Shown here: one piece after another, positions 17,772 through 27,160 of the stretch
Position numbering within the stretch: the stretch's first letter is position 1
Layout of the letters: each line of letters starts with the position of its first letter
Assembly: GCF_000588875.1 (NCBI RefSeq)
Contig: NZ_JEMV01000005.1
Coordinates: 50,833 to 114,832, forward strand
DNA length: 64,000 nt
Source of the DNA: Sphingobium sp. Ant17
Lineage (GTDB): Bacteria; Pseudomonadota; Alphaproteobacteria; Sphingomonadales; Sphingomonadaceae
Reading direction: 5' to 3'
Notes under the pieces: generated by a model
The model's input: the letters and a program-made list of their open reading frames with translations, nothing else
Told to the model about the DNA's origin: nothing
The model's database searches: none
Translations under genes and position numbers: made by a program

Positions 17772-19268
17772 ATGCTGAAAGCCTTTTCCGGCGGCACATT
17801 CGGCCGCGACTTCACGGCGTCCATCGTCGTCTTTCTGGTGGCAATGCCGCTTTGTATGGGCATTGCCATTGCATCCGGGGTTCCGCCGGAAAAGGGTCTG
17901 ATTACCGGCATTATCGGCGGCATCGTCGTTGGCATGCTGGCGGGTTCCCCGCTCCAGGTCAGTGGTCCAGCCGCTGGCCTTGCTGTTATCGTCTTTGAAA
18001 TTGTTCGCGAACAAGGCTTGTCCGCATTGGGGCCAATCCTCATTCTTGCCGGCGCAATTCAGGTCATTGCTGGTTTGATGCGCGTGGGAGGATGGTTTCG
18101 GGCGATCTCCCCGGCGGTCGTTCACGGTATGTTGGCCGGTATCGGCGTGCTGATCGTCGTCGGCCAGTTCCATGTTTTGTTCGATGATACGCCGCTTTCA
18201 AGCGGCCTAGCCAACCTGCTGGCGATGCCCGCGCAACTGTTTGGCCTGTCCACCGGAGACACGGTAACGGCCTTTACGGTCGGCATGGTCACGATCGGCG
18301 GCATGCTCGGCTGGGAAAAGTTCCGCCCGGCGTCGCTGAAGCTGGTTCCAGGTGCGCTTGTCGGAGTGCTGTTGGCAACATTGGTTGCCTTCTTCCTCGC
18401 CCTTCCTGTTGCGCGTGTCGTGGTGCCTGAATCAATTGTGGCGGCTGTGACATTGCCGGAGGCGGGACTGTTCGCAACGATGATGGATCCAGCGGTCATC
18501 ACCATCGCCATTGCCATCGCCTTTATCGCCAGCGCCGAAACGCTGCTGTCGGCCGCTGCCGTGGACCGGATGCATGACGGTGTCCGCACCGACTATAACC
18601 GGGAACTCAGCGCTCAGGGTGTCGGCAACCTGCTTTGCGGCTTTGCCGGTGCGTTGCCCATGACCGGTGTTATCGTCCGCAGTTCGGCAAACGTACAGGC
18701 AGGCGCCAAGACTCGCATGTCGGCTGTGCTTCATGGCGTCTGGATCTTGGGCTTTGTGGCGTTGCTCCCTTGGTTGTTGCGGGAAATCCCGATGGCGGCC
18801 TTGGCTGGCATTCTGGTCGTGACCGGTGTGCGGTTGGTCAGCGTCGATCATGTCCGACACTTGCTTAATCGCTACGGCCCACTACCCGCCATTGTTTGGG
18901 CTGCGACGCTGATCTGTGTCGTGACTACCGATCTGCTGACCGGCGTCCTGGTTGGTATTGGCCTTTCGATGCTGGAACTCATCCCTCACCTCAGCCGTCT
19001 GCGCCTGAAGCTTGAAGATGAAAGCCGAGGCGACGCGCATGAAGTGGCGTTGCGTGGGAGTGCGACTTTCCTGACCCTGCCAAAATTGTCGGCCAAGCTC
19101 GATTCGCTGCCGAGTGGTGGACTGGTGATCCTTAACGTCGAGCGTTTGGGCCATATCGACCATACGACGGCGGAAATGGTTCGCGAATGGGTGGAACGGC
19201 GCCGTGGCAATGGTTCGCCCGTCGAATTGTTCGGCGCAACCGGACGGATGCGCCAACTGGTCGCCTGA
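17772..19268 (+). CDS. SulP family anion (probably bicarbonate) transporter
   Basis: An inner-membrane SLC26/SulP carrier of 498 residues with about 12-14 membrane segments and a C-terminal STAS domain (GLVILNVERLGHIDHTTAEMV). The first helix contains VVFLVAMPLCMGIAIASGVPPEKGLITGI and SPLQVSGPAAGLAV, typical of the family. Cotranscription with carbonic anhydrase (3-nt gap) suggests bicarbonate as the substrate, as for BicA-type proteins; sulfate remains possible. A terminator follows. Confidence 0.9.
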   Translation: MLKAFSGGTFGRDFTASIVVFLVAMPLCMGIAIASGVPPEKGLITGIIGGIVVGMLAGSPLQVSGPAAGLAVIVFEIVREQGLSALGPILILAGAIQVIAGLMRVGGWFRAISPAVVHGMLAGIGVLIVVGQFHVLFDDTPLSSGLANLLAMPAQLFGLSTGDTVTAFTVGMVTIGGMLGWEKFRPASLKLVPGALVGVLLATLVAFFLALPVARVVVPESIVAAVTLPEAGLFATMMDPAVITIAIAIAFIASAETLLSAAAVDRMHDGVRTDYNRELSAQGVGNLLCGFAGALPMTGVIVRSSANVQAGAKTRMSAVLHGVWILGFVALLPWLLREIPMAALAGILVVTGVRLVSVDHVRHLLNRYGPLPAIVWAATLICVVTTDLLTGVLVGIGLSMLELIPHLSRLRLKLEDESRGDAHEVALRGSATFLTLPKLSAKLDSLPSGGLVILNVERLGHIDHTTAEMVREWVERRRGNGSPVELFGATGRMRQLVA

Positions 19269-19294
19269 CCCCCCAAAAAATCAGGCGACACAAG

Positions 19295-19333
19295 GTGCCG
19301 TCGTGCCATTTCCCCCGGCACGGCGGCATTTTT
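19295..19333 (+). terminator. Rho-independent terminator after the SulP gene
   Basis: A 12-bp stem, tgccgtcgtgcc/ggcacggcggca with one G-T pair, has a 9-nt loop and is followed by TTTTT. It closes the carbonic anhydrase-SulP operon. Confidence 0.85.
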
Positions 19334-19541
19334 CTGTCTTTTTATTGACATAATTCAGCAATAAACTGTGGTTCTGATGTCACGGTCTACGTCAGTATCT
19401 CGCATCTGCGAACAAAAGCTGTTTGACTGGCGAGCCAATATGAATAGGCAAAGGGCATCCGCCGACACTGGAAGCGCCAGCAACAGACTTTCGGGTTGCG
19501 TGGAAGCAGGACGGAACATTCTTTCGTAAAGGGGAATGTTC

Positions 19542-20360
19542 ATGAAGTATAAGATCGCCTGTGCCGCCCTCGCGCTGATGACCAGCGTTCCGGCCTTTGC
19601 ACAGGAAGCACCCACCAGCCCTGTCACCGTTTCCGGCAGCGTCGCGATGGTTTCTGACTATCGTTTCCGCGGTGTCTCCATGACGGACAAAGGTATGGCC
19701 ATTCAAGGTGGCCTGACCGTGGCCCATGAATCTGGCGCTTATGCCGGTGCCTGGGGTTCCAATCTTTCGGGTTGGGGCACATTTGGCGGCGCGAACATGG
19801 AACTCGACCTGTTCGCCGGCTACGCTATTCCGCTCAATGAAACGACGACGCTCGATGTCGGTCTGACCTGGTATATGTATCCCAGCGGTCTCGACATCAC
19901 TGATTTTGCGGAGCCCTATGTCAAGCTTTCGAGCCAACTCGGTCCAGTGAAAGGTTTGGTTGGCGTCGCTTATGCTCCCAAGCAGGAAGCGCTGGGCAAC
20001 TGGTCTAATACGCCGCAGAGCCGTGTCGGCGACAAGGAAGACAATCTTTACGTCTGGGCCGATGTAAGCGGTTCGGTGCCGAATACGCCAGTCACCCTGA
20101 AAGCGCATTTGGGATATTCCAACGGTAACCCTGGCCTTGGCCCGAATGGCACGTCTCTGGCTCCGACCGGCAAATATATCGACTGGCTGGTCGGCGCAGA
20201 TGTCGCCGTACCGGGCACGCCGCTAACCGTTGGTATTGCCTATGTCGATACCGACATTGCGCGCGTCGAGGAAAATTATCTTCGCCCGAATTTCTCGGAT
20301 GCCGATGGTTCGTCGATTGCCCGCAGCCAGGTCGTTTTCTCGATTTCGGCCGCCTTCTAA
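19542..20360 (+). CDS. TorF family putative outer-membrane porin
   Basis: A 272-residue beta-barrel protein. MKYKIACAALALMTSVPAFAQ is a clear signal peptide cut after AFA. VSGSVAMVSDYRFRGVSMTDK is the family signature (TIGR02001/TorF), and the last residues VVFSISAAF end in phenylalanine as outer-membrane proteins do. The ATG at 19542 is preferred to the one at 19536 because AAAGGGG lies at a proper distance only for the second. It stands between the SulP gene and a two-component system and may carry small anions or organic acids. Confidence 0.88.
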   Translation: MKYKIACAALALMTSVPAFAQEAPTSPVTVSGSVAMVSDYRFRGVSMTDKGMAIQGGLTVAHESGAYAGAWGSNLSGWGTFGGANMELDLFAGYAIPLNETTTLDVGLTWYMYPSGLDITDFAEPYVKLSSQLGPVKGLVGVAYAPKQEALGNWSNTPQSRVGDKEDNLYVWADVSGSVPNTPVTLKAHLGYSNGNPGLGPNGTSLAPTGKYIDWLVGADVAVPGTPLTVGIAYVDTDIARVEENYLRPNFSDADGSSIARSQVVFSISAAF

Positions 20361-20371
20361 TACCGTCAAAG

Positions 20372-20404
20372 ACACCGGGGCCAGTAATCGGTCCCGGTGT
20401 TTTC
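20372..20404 (+). terminator. Terminator after the TorF porin gene
   Basis: The stem ACACCGGG/CCCGGTGT encloses a 13-nt loop and is followed by a short T run. It lies 12 nt after the porin stop. Confidence 0.75.
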
Positions 20405-20541
20405 GCATCTGCGTACAGCGCATTTGCGCATGACAAATTGTTGCTGATGCGCTGGCGCGCGCCCAGCCCGTGCGATCCGGTTGACCCTAGAAACGGTCGG
20501 CCCTATCTCATCGCCATGACATCACGCGCATTGCAGCATTC

Positions 20542-21252
20542 ATGACCGCTCCGTCGATCATTCTCGTCGAAGACGACCCGCCGCTCCGCACGCTGACCGC
20601 TCGCGCCTTGCAAGAGCACGGATATGAGGTGCGACCTGCCTCGTCCGGGCCGGAAATGTGGGTAGCGTTCGATGCTGGCCCCGTGGACCTGGTCGTGCTC
20701 GACGTCATGCTGCCTGGCACCAACGGCATCGATCTGTGCCGCCAGATCCGGCGGAAGAGCGATGTGCCCATTATCTTCATTAGCGCCAAGGGCAGCGAGA
20801 CCGACCGGATCGTGGGCCTGGAATTGGGCGCGGACGATTATCTGCCCAAGCCTTTTGGTACTCGAGAACTGATTGCCCGCATCCGTGCTATCCTGCGCCG
20901 CGTAGGGCTTGAGCGTGGTCCCGACGAACATCGCGAGAATGAAGCCCGTTTCGACGGCTGGGTCGTCAATTTTCCACGTCGGGAGCTTCGCTCTCCTACC
21001 GGCGGGCTGGTGGATCTGACGGGTGCGGAATTCGACCTGCTCGGCAGTTTCCTTAGTCATCCCCAGCGCGTCATCGCCCGCGAACGTCTCATCGAACTGT
21101 CCCGCACGCGGATGGGTGACAGCAGCGATCGGAGTATTGATGTGCTGGTAAGCCGACTGCGCCGCAAATTATCGACGGAGGAGCGCGGCGCACCAATTAC
21201 GACTGTGCGCGGCGTTGGCTATATGTTCAATGCAGAGGTCAGCCGCGCTTGA
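20542..21252 (+). CDS. OmpR-family response regulator
   Basis: A 236-residue two-component regulator. The receiver is canonical: IILVEDDPPLR acid pocket, VVLDVMLPGTNGID phosphoacceptor, FISAKGSETDR and LPKPFGTRELIARI. The C-terminal winged helix carries VDLTGAEFDLLGSFL, RSIDVLVSRLRRKL and VRGVGYMF. Its stop overlaps the sensor kinase start by 4 nt. It is closely related to the regulator at 16193, so the two probably arose by duplication around the carbonic-anhydrase block. Confidence 0.95.
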   Translation: MTAPSIILVEDDPPLRTLTARALQEHGYEVRPASSGPEMWVAFDAGPVDLVVLDVMLPGTNGIDLCRQIRRKSDVPIIFISAKGSETDRIVGLELGADDYLPKPFGTRELIARIRAILRRVGLERGPDEHRENEARFDGWVVNFPRRELRSPTGGLVDLTGAEFDLLGSFLSHPQRVIARERLIELSRTRMGDSSDRSIDVLVSRLRRKLSTEERGAPITTVRGVGYMFNAEVSRA

Positions 21253-22577
21253 AGCGGCATATGCACGGATCGCTGGGGCTGGTTGGTCGCCTCTTCGCGA
21301 TCCTGCTGCTGACAGTTACGCTGGAATTTGCTGTTGGTACGCTCATTTACGAGCGGGCCAGCCAGATATCGCTTCAGGATGACGAGGCGCGTCGGCTGGC
21401 CGAACATCTTGTTATTGCTCGCAAATTGCTGACCGAACAGCCGCCTGGTGAGCGTCGCGCCATGGGCGTTCGATTGACCACGGATCGCTACGACGTTCAC
21501 TGGTCGGCCGCCTCGCCGCCGCCACCGCCACTGTCACCCGAACTGGAGCGTATGCGGCAGCAGATCGTTGCGTGGGAACCTACGCTGGAACGATCGCGTC
21601 TGTGGCTGCGCCTAACATCGCCCAGCCGTCATTCGGAAATCAACGGTGGATTGCAGCTGCCCGATGGCAGCTGGCTTTATTTCGGTATGCATCATAGCGG
21701 CGGCAAATGGGCCTTCACCATTGGTCGGATGGGCCTTGCGCTAATCCCCGTGCTGGCGCTGTTGATTGCAGGGTGGATATTGATCCGACGCACATTGGCA
21801 CCCTTGCGTGAACTGACGCGCGCGACCGAGAAGATCGGCCTGGGTGCCGAAGTCATCTTGCCTGAAGCGGGGACCAGCGATGTCCGTGACCTGATCCGCG
21901 CATTCAATGCGATGCAGACCCGGATCCATCGCTTGATCAACGAACGCACTGAAACGCTGGCAGCGGTTGGCCATGACCTGCGCACCCCTCTTTCCCGCCT
22001 GCAACTGCGGTTGGAAACGGTACAACAAGACGATGTCCGTGAAGCTATGGACGGGGATCTGGAAGAGATGGGGGCTATGATCGAGTCGCTGCTCGATTTT
22101 CTGGGCGGTGAGAAAAATCCAGAACCCCTAGTGCGTGCGGATTTGGCGGTTACGATCACCACTGTGGTTGATGCGTTTCAGGATCATGGGCAGAATGTCG
22201 ACTATCGCGGGCCGGATCATCTGGAGATGGAAATCCATGCGCTTTCGCTGCGTCGCGCCATCCGCAACCTTATAGAAAATGCGCTACACTATGGCCAGCG
22301 TGCCCGCGTCTCGCTGCTGCGGGTGGGGGACGAAGTGCTGATCCGTATCGACGATGACGGGCCGGGCATTCCGCGCGACCAGATCGGCGAAGTGCTCAAG
22401 CCGTTCGCCCGGCTCGATACCGCACGGCAACGCAATACCCGCGGACTGGGTCTAGGGCTGGCCATCGTCCAAAAAGCGGTGGAATTGGAGCGCGCGCAAC
22501 TGACCCTTGTCAATCGACCCGAAGGAGGGTTGCGCGCGGAAATCTGTCTGCCCCGGCCAAAAAGTTCGCGACGCTAG
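21249..22577 (+). CDS. Sensor histidine kinase, EnvZ type
   Basis: A 442-residue membrane kinase. The first membrane helix is at about 13-35, a periplasmic domain of about 120 residues follows (with a proline-rich SPPPPPLSPE stretch), and the second helix is near 160-178. A HAMP linker (RRTLAPLRELTRATEKI) leads to the H box VGHDLRTPLSRLQLRLE. The N box is NLIENALHYG and the G boxes are DDGPGIP and GLGLGLAIVQKAV. It pairs with the regulator at 20542. The signal sensed is unknown. Confidence 0.94.
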   Translation: MKRHMHGSLGLVGRLFAILLLTVTLEFAVGTLIYERASQISLQDDEARRLAEHLVIARKLLTEQPPGERRAMGVRLTTDRYDVHWSAASPPPPPLSPELERMRQQIVAWEPTLERSRLWLRLTSPSRHSEINGGLQLPDGSWLYFGMHHSGGKWAFTIGRMGLALIPVLALLIAGWILIRRTLAPLRELTRATEKIGLGAEVILPEAGTSDVRDLIRAFNAMQTRIHRLINERTETLAAVGHDLRTPLSRLQLRLETVQQDDVREAMDGDLEEMGAMIESLLDFLGGEKNPEPLVRADLAVTITTVVDAFQDHGQNVDYRGPDHLEMEIHALSLRRAIRNLIENALHYGQRARVSLLRVGDEVLIRIDDDGPGIPRDQIGEVLKPFARLDTARQRNTRGLGLGLAIVQKAVELERAQLTLVNRPEGGLRAEICLPRPKSSRR

Positions 22578-22584
22578 CGCTGCT

Positions 22585-24234
22585 TTATCGTCCCGCGCAG
22601 CTATCTCCGTCGCCCGCGACCAGATCAAGACAGCGGCCGTCGATCTGATCTTTCCCGATTGATAGGCCGATCAATGCGGCCAGACTGGGCATGATGTCCA
22701 CGGTTTCGACACCCGATGGTTGTTCGAAGCCCCGGATGCCTTTGCGCCAGAACAGGATAGGGACGCGGCGGTCGCTATCCCAGGGGCTGCCATGGGTAGC
22801 GACATATCCCATCACCGCCTGTTCGGGAATCGACATGACCCGTGGCTTGAGCAGGAGGAGCAGATCGCCCGACCGCGTCGGATCGAAGCTGGCACGTGCC
22901 TTCTGTATCAAAGTCCAGTTTTCGGGTGGACCGATAGGGGAAGGCGTGGCTGCGATTTCGGCCTTGGTAAAGGCAGCGGCGACCTGTGGATGTGCGCGCA
23001 ACAGCCTGAGCGTTTCGTTCTCTACCTTGGCGCGCTGGGTAGGCGTCAGTCCCTTGTCGAAATAAAGGTCGCCCGATGGGCCATCGCCCCAGATTAGTGT
23101 CTGGCCTGCCAAGCCAGTGCGTTGCGCTATGGCGGCGTCGAGCGCCTTGGGCGTGAGCGCCATATCGACCCGGCTTTCCATCGGCATGGCGTTTAGACGA
23201 TGTCGTTCGGGCAGGTCATGCCCGCCATGATCCGCTGTCAGCACCACGACATAGTCGATGCCATCCTTGTCCAGCCGGTCGAAAAACGCACCCAGTTCAC
23301 GGTCCAGACGATCGACCTGGATACAGCTTTCCGTGCCTTCGGTGCCGTAGCTGTGGCCGATATAGTCGGTGGCCGACAGGCCAATGGATATGATGTCTGT
23401 CTGCGCCTGTTGGCCCAGTGCCATCGTCTCGATCGCAGCGGCGGCAAAGGCGAGCGTCATCGCATCCTGTTCTGGTGAGACACGGAAGCTCTTATAATCA
23501 CCTGCGGCGCGCGCGAAACGGCCGGTACCCAAAGTACGGTTACCCGCGCGCACCGCAAAATCCTTGGCCACGCATTGGGCGGGCAGATCGAAACCGGGAT
23601 TGGGTTGCGCCAGTTGCCGCACCATCGCCGCATTGACCTTGGCGACGAGCGGCGGGTTGGCGACGCCCTTGTAACTGACATAGCCCTGCGGTCCACCGAG
23701 CCACCAGACCTGGTCGGCGGTTGCCCCACCCATCATGATCGCGGCCCGATCCTTGCCTGAAATCGACACAACGCGCGTCGCGGGATTGGCGACCTTCATT
23801 CGTCCGCCCAATGTGGGCACCTTGAGATGCACCGGGGACGCGAGATAGGCGTCGCTGCTGCTGCCGGGCTGTGTTTCATCCTCGGCGCAGTAGATCGCCT
23901 TGTCCGGGCGGGCTGTGGTCAGGTCGAACCAGCTATTGGCGATGATGCCGGTGCGCGACGGGCGGCTGCCGGTCAGGATGGTGCTGTGGCCGGGGCACGT
24001 TTCCGTTGCGGCATGGCTTTGAAAGCCGTTGGGGAAGACTGCGCCTTGGGTCAGGCGCTTAAGGCCGCCGCTGTAATATTGGCGATATTCGCTGAACAGA
24101 TCGGCGGAAAATTGATCGACGCTGATCGCGACGATCAGCTTTGGCGGCGCGGCGGGGGCAGCTAGTGCTGGCGTCTGCGCCGCAATCGGCATGGCGGTGG
24201 CCAACAGCAGGGCGGCGGCGACGTGTCTCAACAT
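22585..24234 (-). CDS. phoK: PhoK/PafA-type alkaline phosphatase
   Basis: A secreted or periplasmic metal-dependent phosphomonoesterase of 549 residues. The signal peptide ends near AIAAQTPALA. The N-terminal metal site IVAISVDQFSADLF and the threonine nucleophile in ATETCPGHSTILTG (about Thr79) mark the PafA/PhoK branch rather than the serine PhoA branch. ANSWFD and SGKDRAAI supply the conserved Asn and the Lys/Arg pair seen in the Sphingomonas enzyme. ADHGGHDLPERHR supplies further metal ligands. It converges on the sensor kinase with 7 nt between. Confidence 0.9.
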   Translation of the reverse strand: MLRHVAAALLLATAMPIAAQTPALAAPAAPPKLIVAISVDQFSADLFSEYRQYYSGGLKRLTQGAVFPNGFQSHAATETCPGHSTILTGSRPSRTGIIANSWFDLTTARPDKAIYCAEDETQPGSSSDAYLASPVHLKVPTLGGRMKVANPATRVVSISGKDRAAIMMGGATADQVWWLGGPQGYVSYKGVANPPLVAKVNAAMVRQLAQPNPGFDLPAQCVAKDFAVRAGNRTLGTGRFARAAGDYKSFRVSPEQDAMTLAFAAAAIETMALGQQAQTDIISIGLSATDYIGHSYGTEGTESCIQVDRLDRELGAFFDRLDKDGIDYVVVLTADHGGHDLPERHRLNAMPMESRVDMALTPKALDAAIAQRTGLAGQTLIWGDGPSGDLYFDKGLTPTQRAKVENETLRLLRAHPQVAAAFTKAEIAATPSPIGPPENWTLIQKARASFDPTRSGDLLLLLKPRVMSIPEQAVMGYVATHGSPWDSDRRVPILFWRKGIRGFEQPSGVETVDIMPSLAALIGLSIGKDQIDGRCLDLVAGDGDSCAGR

Positions 24235-24310
24235 TTCCTGTACCTTCTCCAGCCTTGACGGCGAACCCCGCCGGACCTAGCCCGCTGTCACTCACTCGAC
24301 CAGAGGCCCG

Positions 24311-26335
24311 ATGCGGATTTTTCATGCCATATTGATGACGTTGGCGTTGCTGTTCGCCGCACCCGTCGCGCTGGCCCAGGGCGCATTCGGGAGCGGGGCA
24401 CCGCATATCGCCGCGCGTCTTGTGGCCGAAAGCGCCGCGCCGGAGCCCGGCAAGGGCACGACCATCGCTTTTGCCATGACCCCGGAGGCGGGCTGGCACG
24501 GCTATTGGGAAAATCCGGGCGACGCCGGACTGGGGATGAGCGTCGAATGGACGCTGCCCAAGGGCGTCAGCGTCGGTGCGCTGCGCTATCCGGTGCCAGA
24601 AACATTGTTGATCTCCGGCCTGATGAACCATGTTTATGAAGGCCCCTATGGCCTATTGGCGAACCTGACCGTCGCGCCCGATGTCGCACGCGGCACACGC
24701 CTGCCGGTGCGGGTGAAGGCGCAATGGCTTGCCTGTACCGACAAGGTATGTGTGCCTGAAAGCGGCGAAATGGCGCTCGACCTGGTGGCGGGCGAGGGAC
24801 AAGCCAGCGCTGCCGATCGCGCTCGGTTCGATGCCTGGCGCACGCATCTGCCCCGGCCTTTGGGCAGTATGGCGACCTATGCCATCGCCGACGGCAAGTT
24901 GCGCCTTTCGGTGCCCTTTCCGGCGGATGCGCAGGCGCGTGATGTCCATCTTTTTCCGCTGGCAGAAGGTCTTACCCGCTACGCCGCACCGCAGAGCGTT
25001 GCTCGTGATGGTGACAGACTGCTCATCGAGACCGATGCGGGCGAAGGCGGCAAGGGCGGGAACGTGCAGGCCGTGCTGAGAACCGGCGATCATGTCGGCT
25101 TCCTGTTGACGGCACAGCCCGGCGCGGTTGCCGCATCGCCGGGCGGGGAGCAGGCGGGGGCGATCCTTGCCGCACTCGGTGGGGCCTTGCTCGGCGGCTT
25201 GTTGCTTAACATCATGCCCTGCGTCTTTCCGATCCTGGGCCTCAAGGTCATGAAGCTGGCCAAGGCAGGGGGTGATGAGCGCGTGGTCCGGCGGGAGGCG
25301 TTGGCCTATACGGCGGGTGTGATCATGACCTGTCTTGCTCTGGGCGGAGCTTTGCTCGCCTTGCGTGCAGCGGGAACGGCGGCGGGCTGGGCGTTCCAGC
25401 TGCAGGATCCGCGTATCATCCTCGGCCTGTTGCTGCTGGTGACGCTGATCGCCTTCAATCTGGCGGGCCTGTTCGATTTCCGCGCCATTGGTGGCGGCGA
25501 TCAGCTGGCGGGCAAAGGGGGCTTGGTTGGCTCGTTCTGGACCGGCGCGCTGGTGGCCTTCGTCGCGACGCCGTGCACCGGCCCGTTCATGGCGGCTGCC
25601 ATGGGCGCGGCGCTGTTGCTGCCGCTAGCCGCCGCGCTGGCGGTTTTCGCCGGGTTGGGACTAGGGCTGGCGCTGCCCTTCCTGCTGCTCGCCTATCTTC
25701 CCGCCCTGCGACGGCGTTTGCCCAAGCCCGGCGCATGGATGGGCCGCCTGCAGAAAACCCTCGCCATCCCGATGTTTTTGACCGCGCTTGGCCTCGCCTG
25801 GCTTTTGGGCCAACAGCGTGGCGTTTCGGGTATGACCATTGGGTTGGGGGCGGCGCTCACATTGGCGCTGTTACTCTGGTGGCTTGGCATGCGGCAGCGC
25901 GCCGGCCGGGGCGGTGGACTGGTTACCGCCTTGCTCGGCGTGGGATTGCTCGTCGGCGCGGTGTTCACCTTGCCAACGCAGGCCCCTGCCGCAGTAGCAA
26001 GTTCCAATCATATCGCCTTCGATGCGGCAAAACTCGCTAGCCTGCGCGCAGCTAACAAGCCGGTCTTCCTCTATTTCACCGCTGATTGGTGCCTGACCTG
26101 TAAGGCGAATGAAGCCGCAGCCATCGACCGGGCCGAAACCCGCGGCGCGTTCGAGCAGGCCGACGTAACGGTGATGGTCGGCGACTGGACCAATGCCGAT
26201 CCCGCCATAACCCGTTTCCTTGAAGCGCAAGGCCGTTCGGGCGTGCCGCTCTACCTTTGGTATGCGCCGGGGCGGGAGGCGCGAATACTACCGCAATTGC
26301 TGAGCGTCGCGACGCTAACCGACTTGGTACGGTGA
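24311..26335 (+). CDS. dsbD: DsbD/ScsB-type thiol:disulfide interchange protein
   Basis: Moves reducing power from cytoplasmic thioredoxin to periplasmic proteins. The 674-residue protein has a signal peptide (to about residue 23) and an N-terminal periplasmic domain with the cysteines of WLACTDKVCVPESG. The central membrane domain has the paired cysteines in NIMPCVFPILGLKVM and ATPCTGPFMAAAMG. The C-terminal thioredoxin domain has FTADWCLTCKANE. The long N-terminal domain resembles the ScsB variety. Its stop overlaps the tlyA start by one base. Confidence 0.92.
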   Translation: MRIFHAILMTLALLFAAPVALAQGAFGSGAPHIAARLVAESAAPEPGKGTTIAFAMTPEAGWHGYWENPGDAGLGMSVEWTLPKGVSVGALRYPVPETLLISGLMNHVYEGPYGLLANLTVAPDVARGTRLPVRVKAQWLACTDKVCVPESGEMALDLVAGEGQASAADRARFDAWRTHLPRPLGSMATYAIADGKLRLSVPFPADAQARDVHLFPLAEGLTRYAAPQSVARDGDRLLIETDAGEGGKGGNVQAVLRTGDHVGFLLTAQPGAVAASPGGEQAGAILAALGGALLGGLLLNIMPCVFPILGLKVMKLAKAGGDERVVRREALAYTAGVIMTCLALGGALLALRAAGTAAGWAFQLQDPRIILGLLLLVTLIAFNLAGLFDFRAIGGGDQLAGKGGLVGSFWTGALVAFVATPCTGPFMAAAMGAALLLPLAAALAVFAGLGLGLALPFLLLAYLPALRRRLPKPGAWMGRLQKTLAIPMFLTALGLAWLLGQQRGVSGMTIGLGAALTLALLLWWLGMRQRAGRGGGLVTALLGVGLLVGAVFTLPTQAPAAVASSNHIAFDAAKLASLRAANKPVFLYFTADWCLTCKANEAAAIDRAETRGAFEQADVTVMVGDWTNADPAITRFLEAQGRSGVPLYLWYAPGREARILPQLLSVATLTDLVR

Positions 26336-27072
26336 TGGCCAAGATGCGCGCCGACCAATTGCTCGTCGATCTGGGCCTGGCCGAAAGCCGTGCCCGCGCG
26401 CAGGCGCTGATCCTGGCAGGCCATGTCTTTTTAGGTGATCGCAAAGTCGAGAAGGCAGGCCAGCAAGTCGCCCCCGACGCTGCGATCGACGTGCGCGGTC
26501 GAGACCATCCCTGGGTGTCGCGCGGGGGGATCAAGCTTGCCCATGCGCTTGACGCATTCGGTATCGATGTGACGGGGCAGGTCGCGATGGATGTCGGCAG
26601 TTCGACTGGCGGCTTTACCGATGTGCTGCTGACTCATGGCGCAGCAAGGGTTTATGCGGTCGATAGCGGCACCAACCAGCTTGCCTGGAAATTACGCTCG
26701 GACGATCGCGTGATCGTTCATGAGCAGACCAGCGCGCGCATCCTGACCGAGACGCATATCCCCGAGCCTGTCGATTGCATCGTCTGCGACGCGAGCTTCA
26801 TAGCCTTGTCCAAGGTGCTGGAACGGCCAATGACCTTCGCCCGCCACGGCGCGTTGCTGGTGGCGCTGATTAAGCCCCAGTTCGAGGCTGGCCGTGCCGA
26901 AGTGGGCAAGGGGGGTGTGGTGCGTGACCCGGCCATTCATGATCGGGTGTGCGCGGAGGTTCGCACATGGATTGATGCGCAGGGCTGGACTGTTATCGGC
27001 CTGACACAAAGCCCGATTACGGGGCCTCAAGGCAATATCGAATTTCTGATCTACGCCCGGCTTGGTGGATAA
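26335..27072 (+). CDS. tlyA: TlyA family rRNA methyltransferase / putative hemolysin
   Basis: A 245-residue protein with an N-terminal S4 RNA-binding domain (RADQLLVDLGLAESRARAQALILAG) and an FtsJ-like methyltransferase domain (VAMDVGSSTGGFTDVLL, IVCDASFIALSKVL, ALIKPQFEAG, GGVVRDPAIHD). TlyA methylates ribosomal RNA at cytidine 2'-O; the older name hemolysin refers to the same family. The ATG at 26335 overlaps the dsbD stop; an upstream frame from 26257 lies inside dsbD and is rejected as a start. Confidence 0.93.
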   Translation: MAKMRADQLLVDLGLAESRARAQALILAGHVFLGDRKVEKAGQQVAPDAAIDVRGRDHPWVSRGGIKLAHALDAFGIDVTGQVAMDVGSSTGGFTDVLLTHGAARVYAVDSGTNQLAWKLRSDDRVIVHEQTSARILTETHIPEPVDCIVCDASFIALSKVLERPMTFARHGALLVALIKPQFEAGRAEVGKGGVVRDPAIHDRVCAEVRTWIDAQGWTVIGLTQSPITGPQGNIEFLIYARLGG

Positions 27073-27160
27073 ACGCCCCATGTTCGTTTCTCGCCAGTAA
27101 GTTCATTCAGCGGCAAAAGGTCATGTTGTGCCGCTTGCAAAGGCCCGTTAGCCCCCCGTC

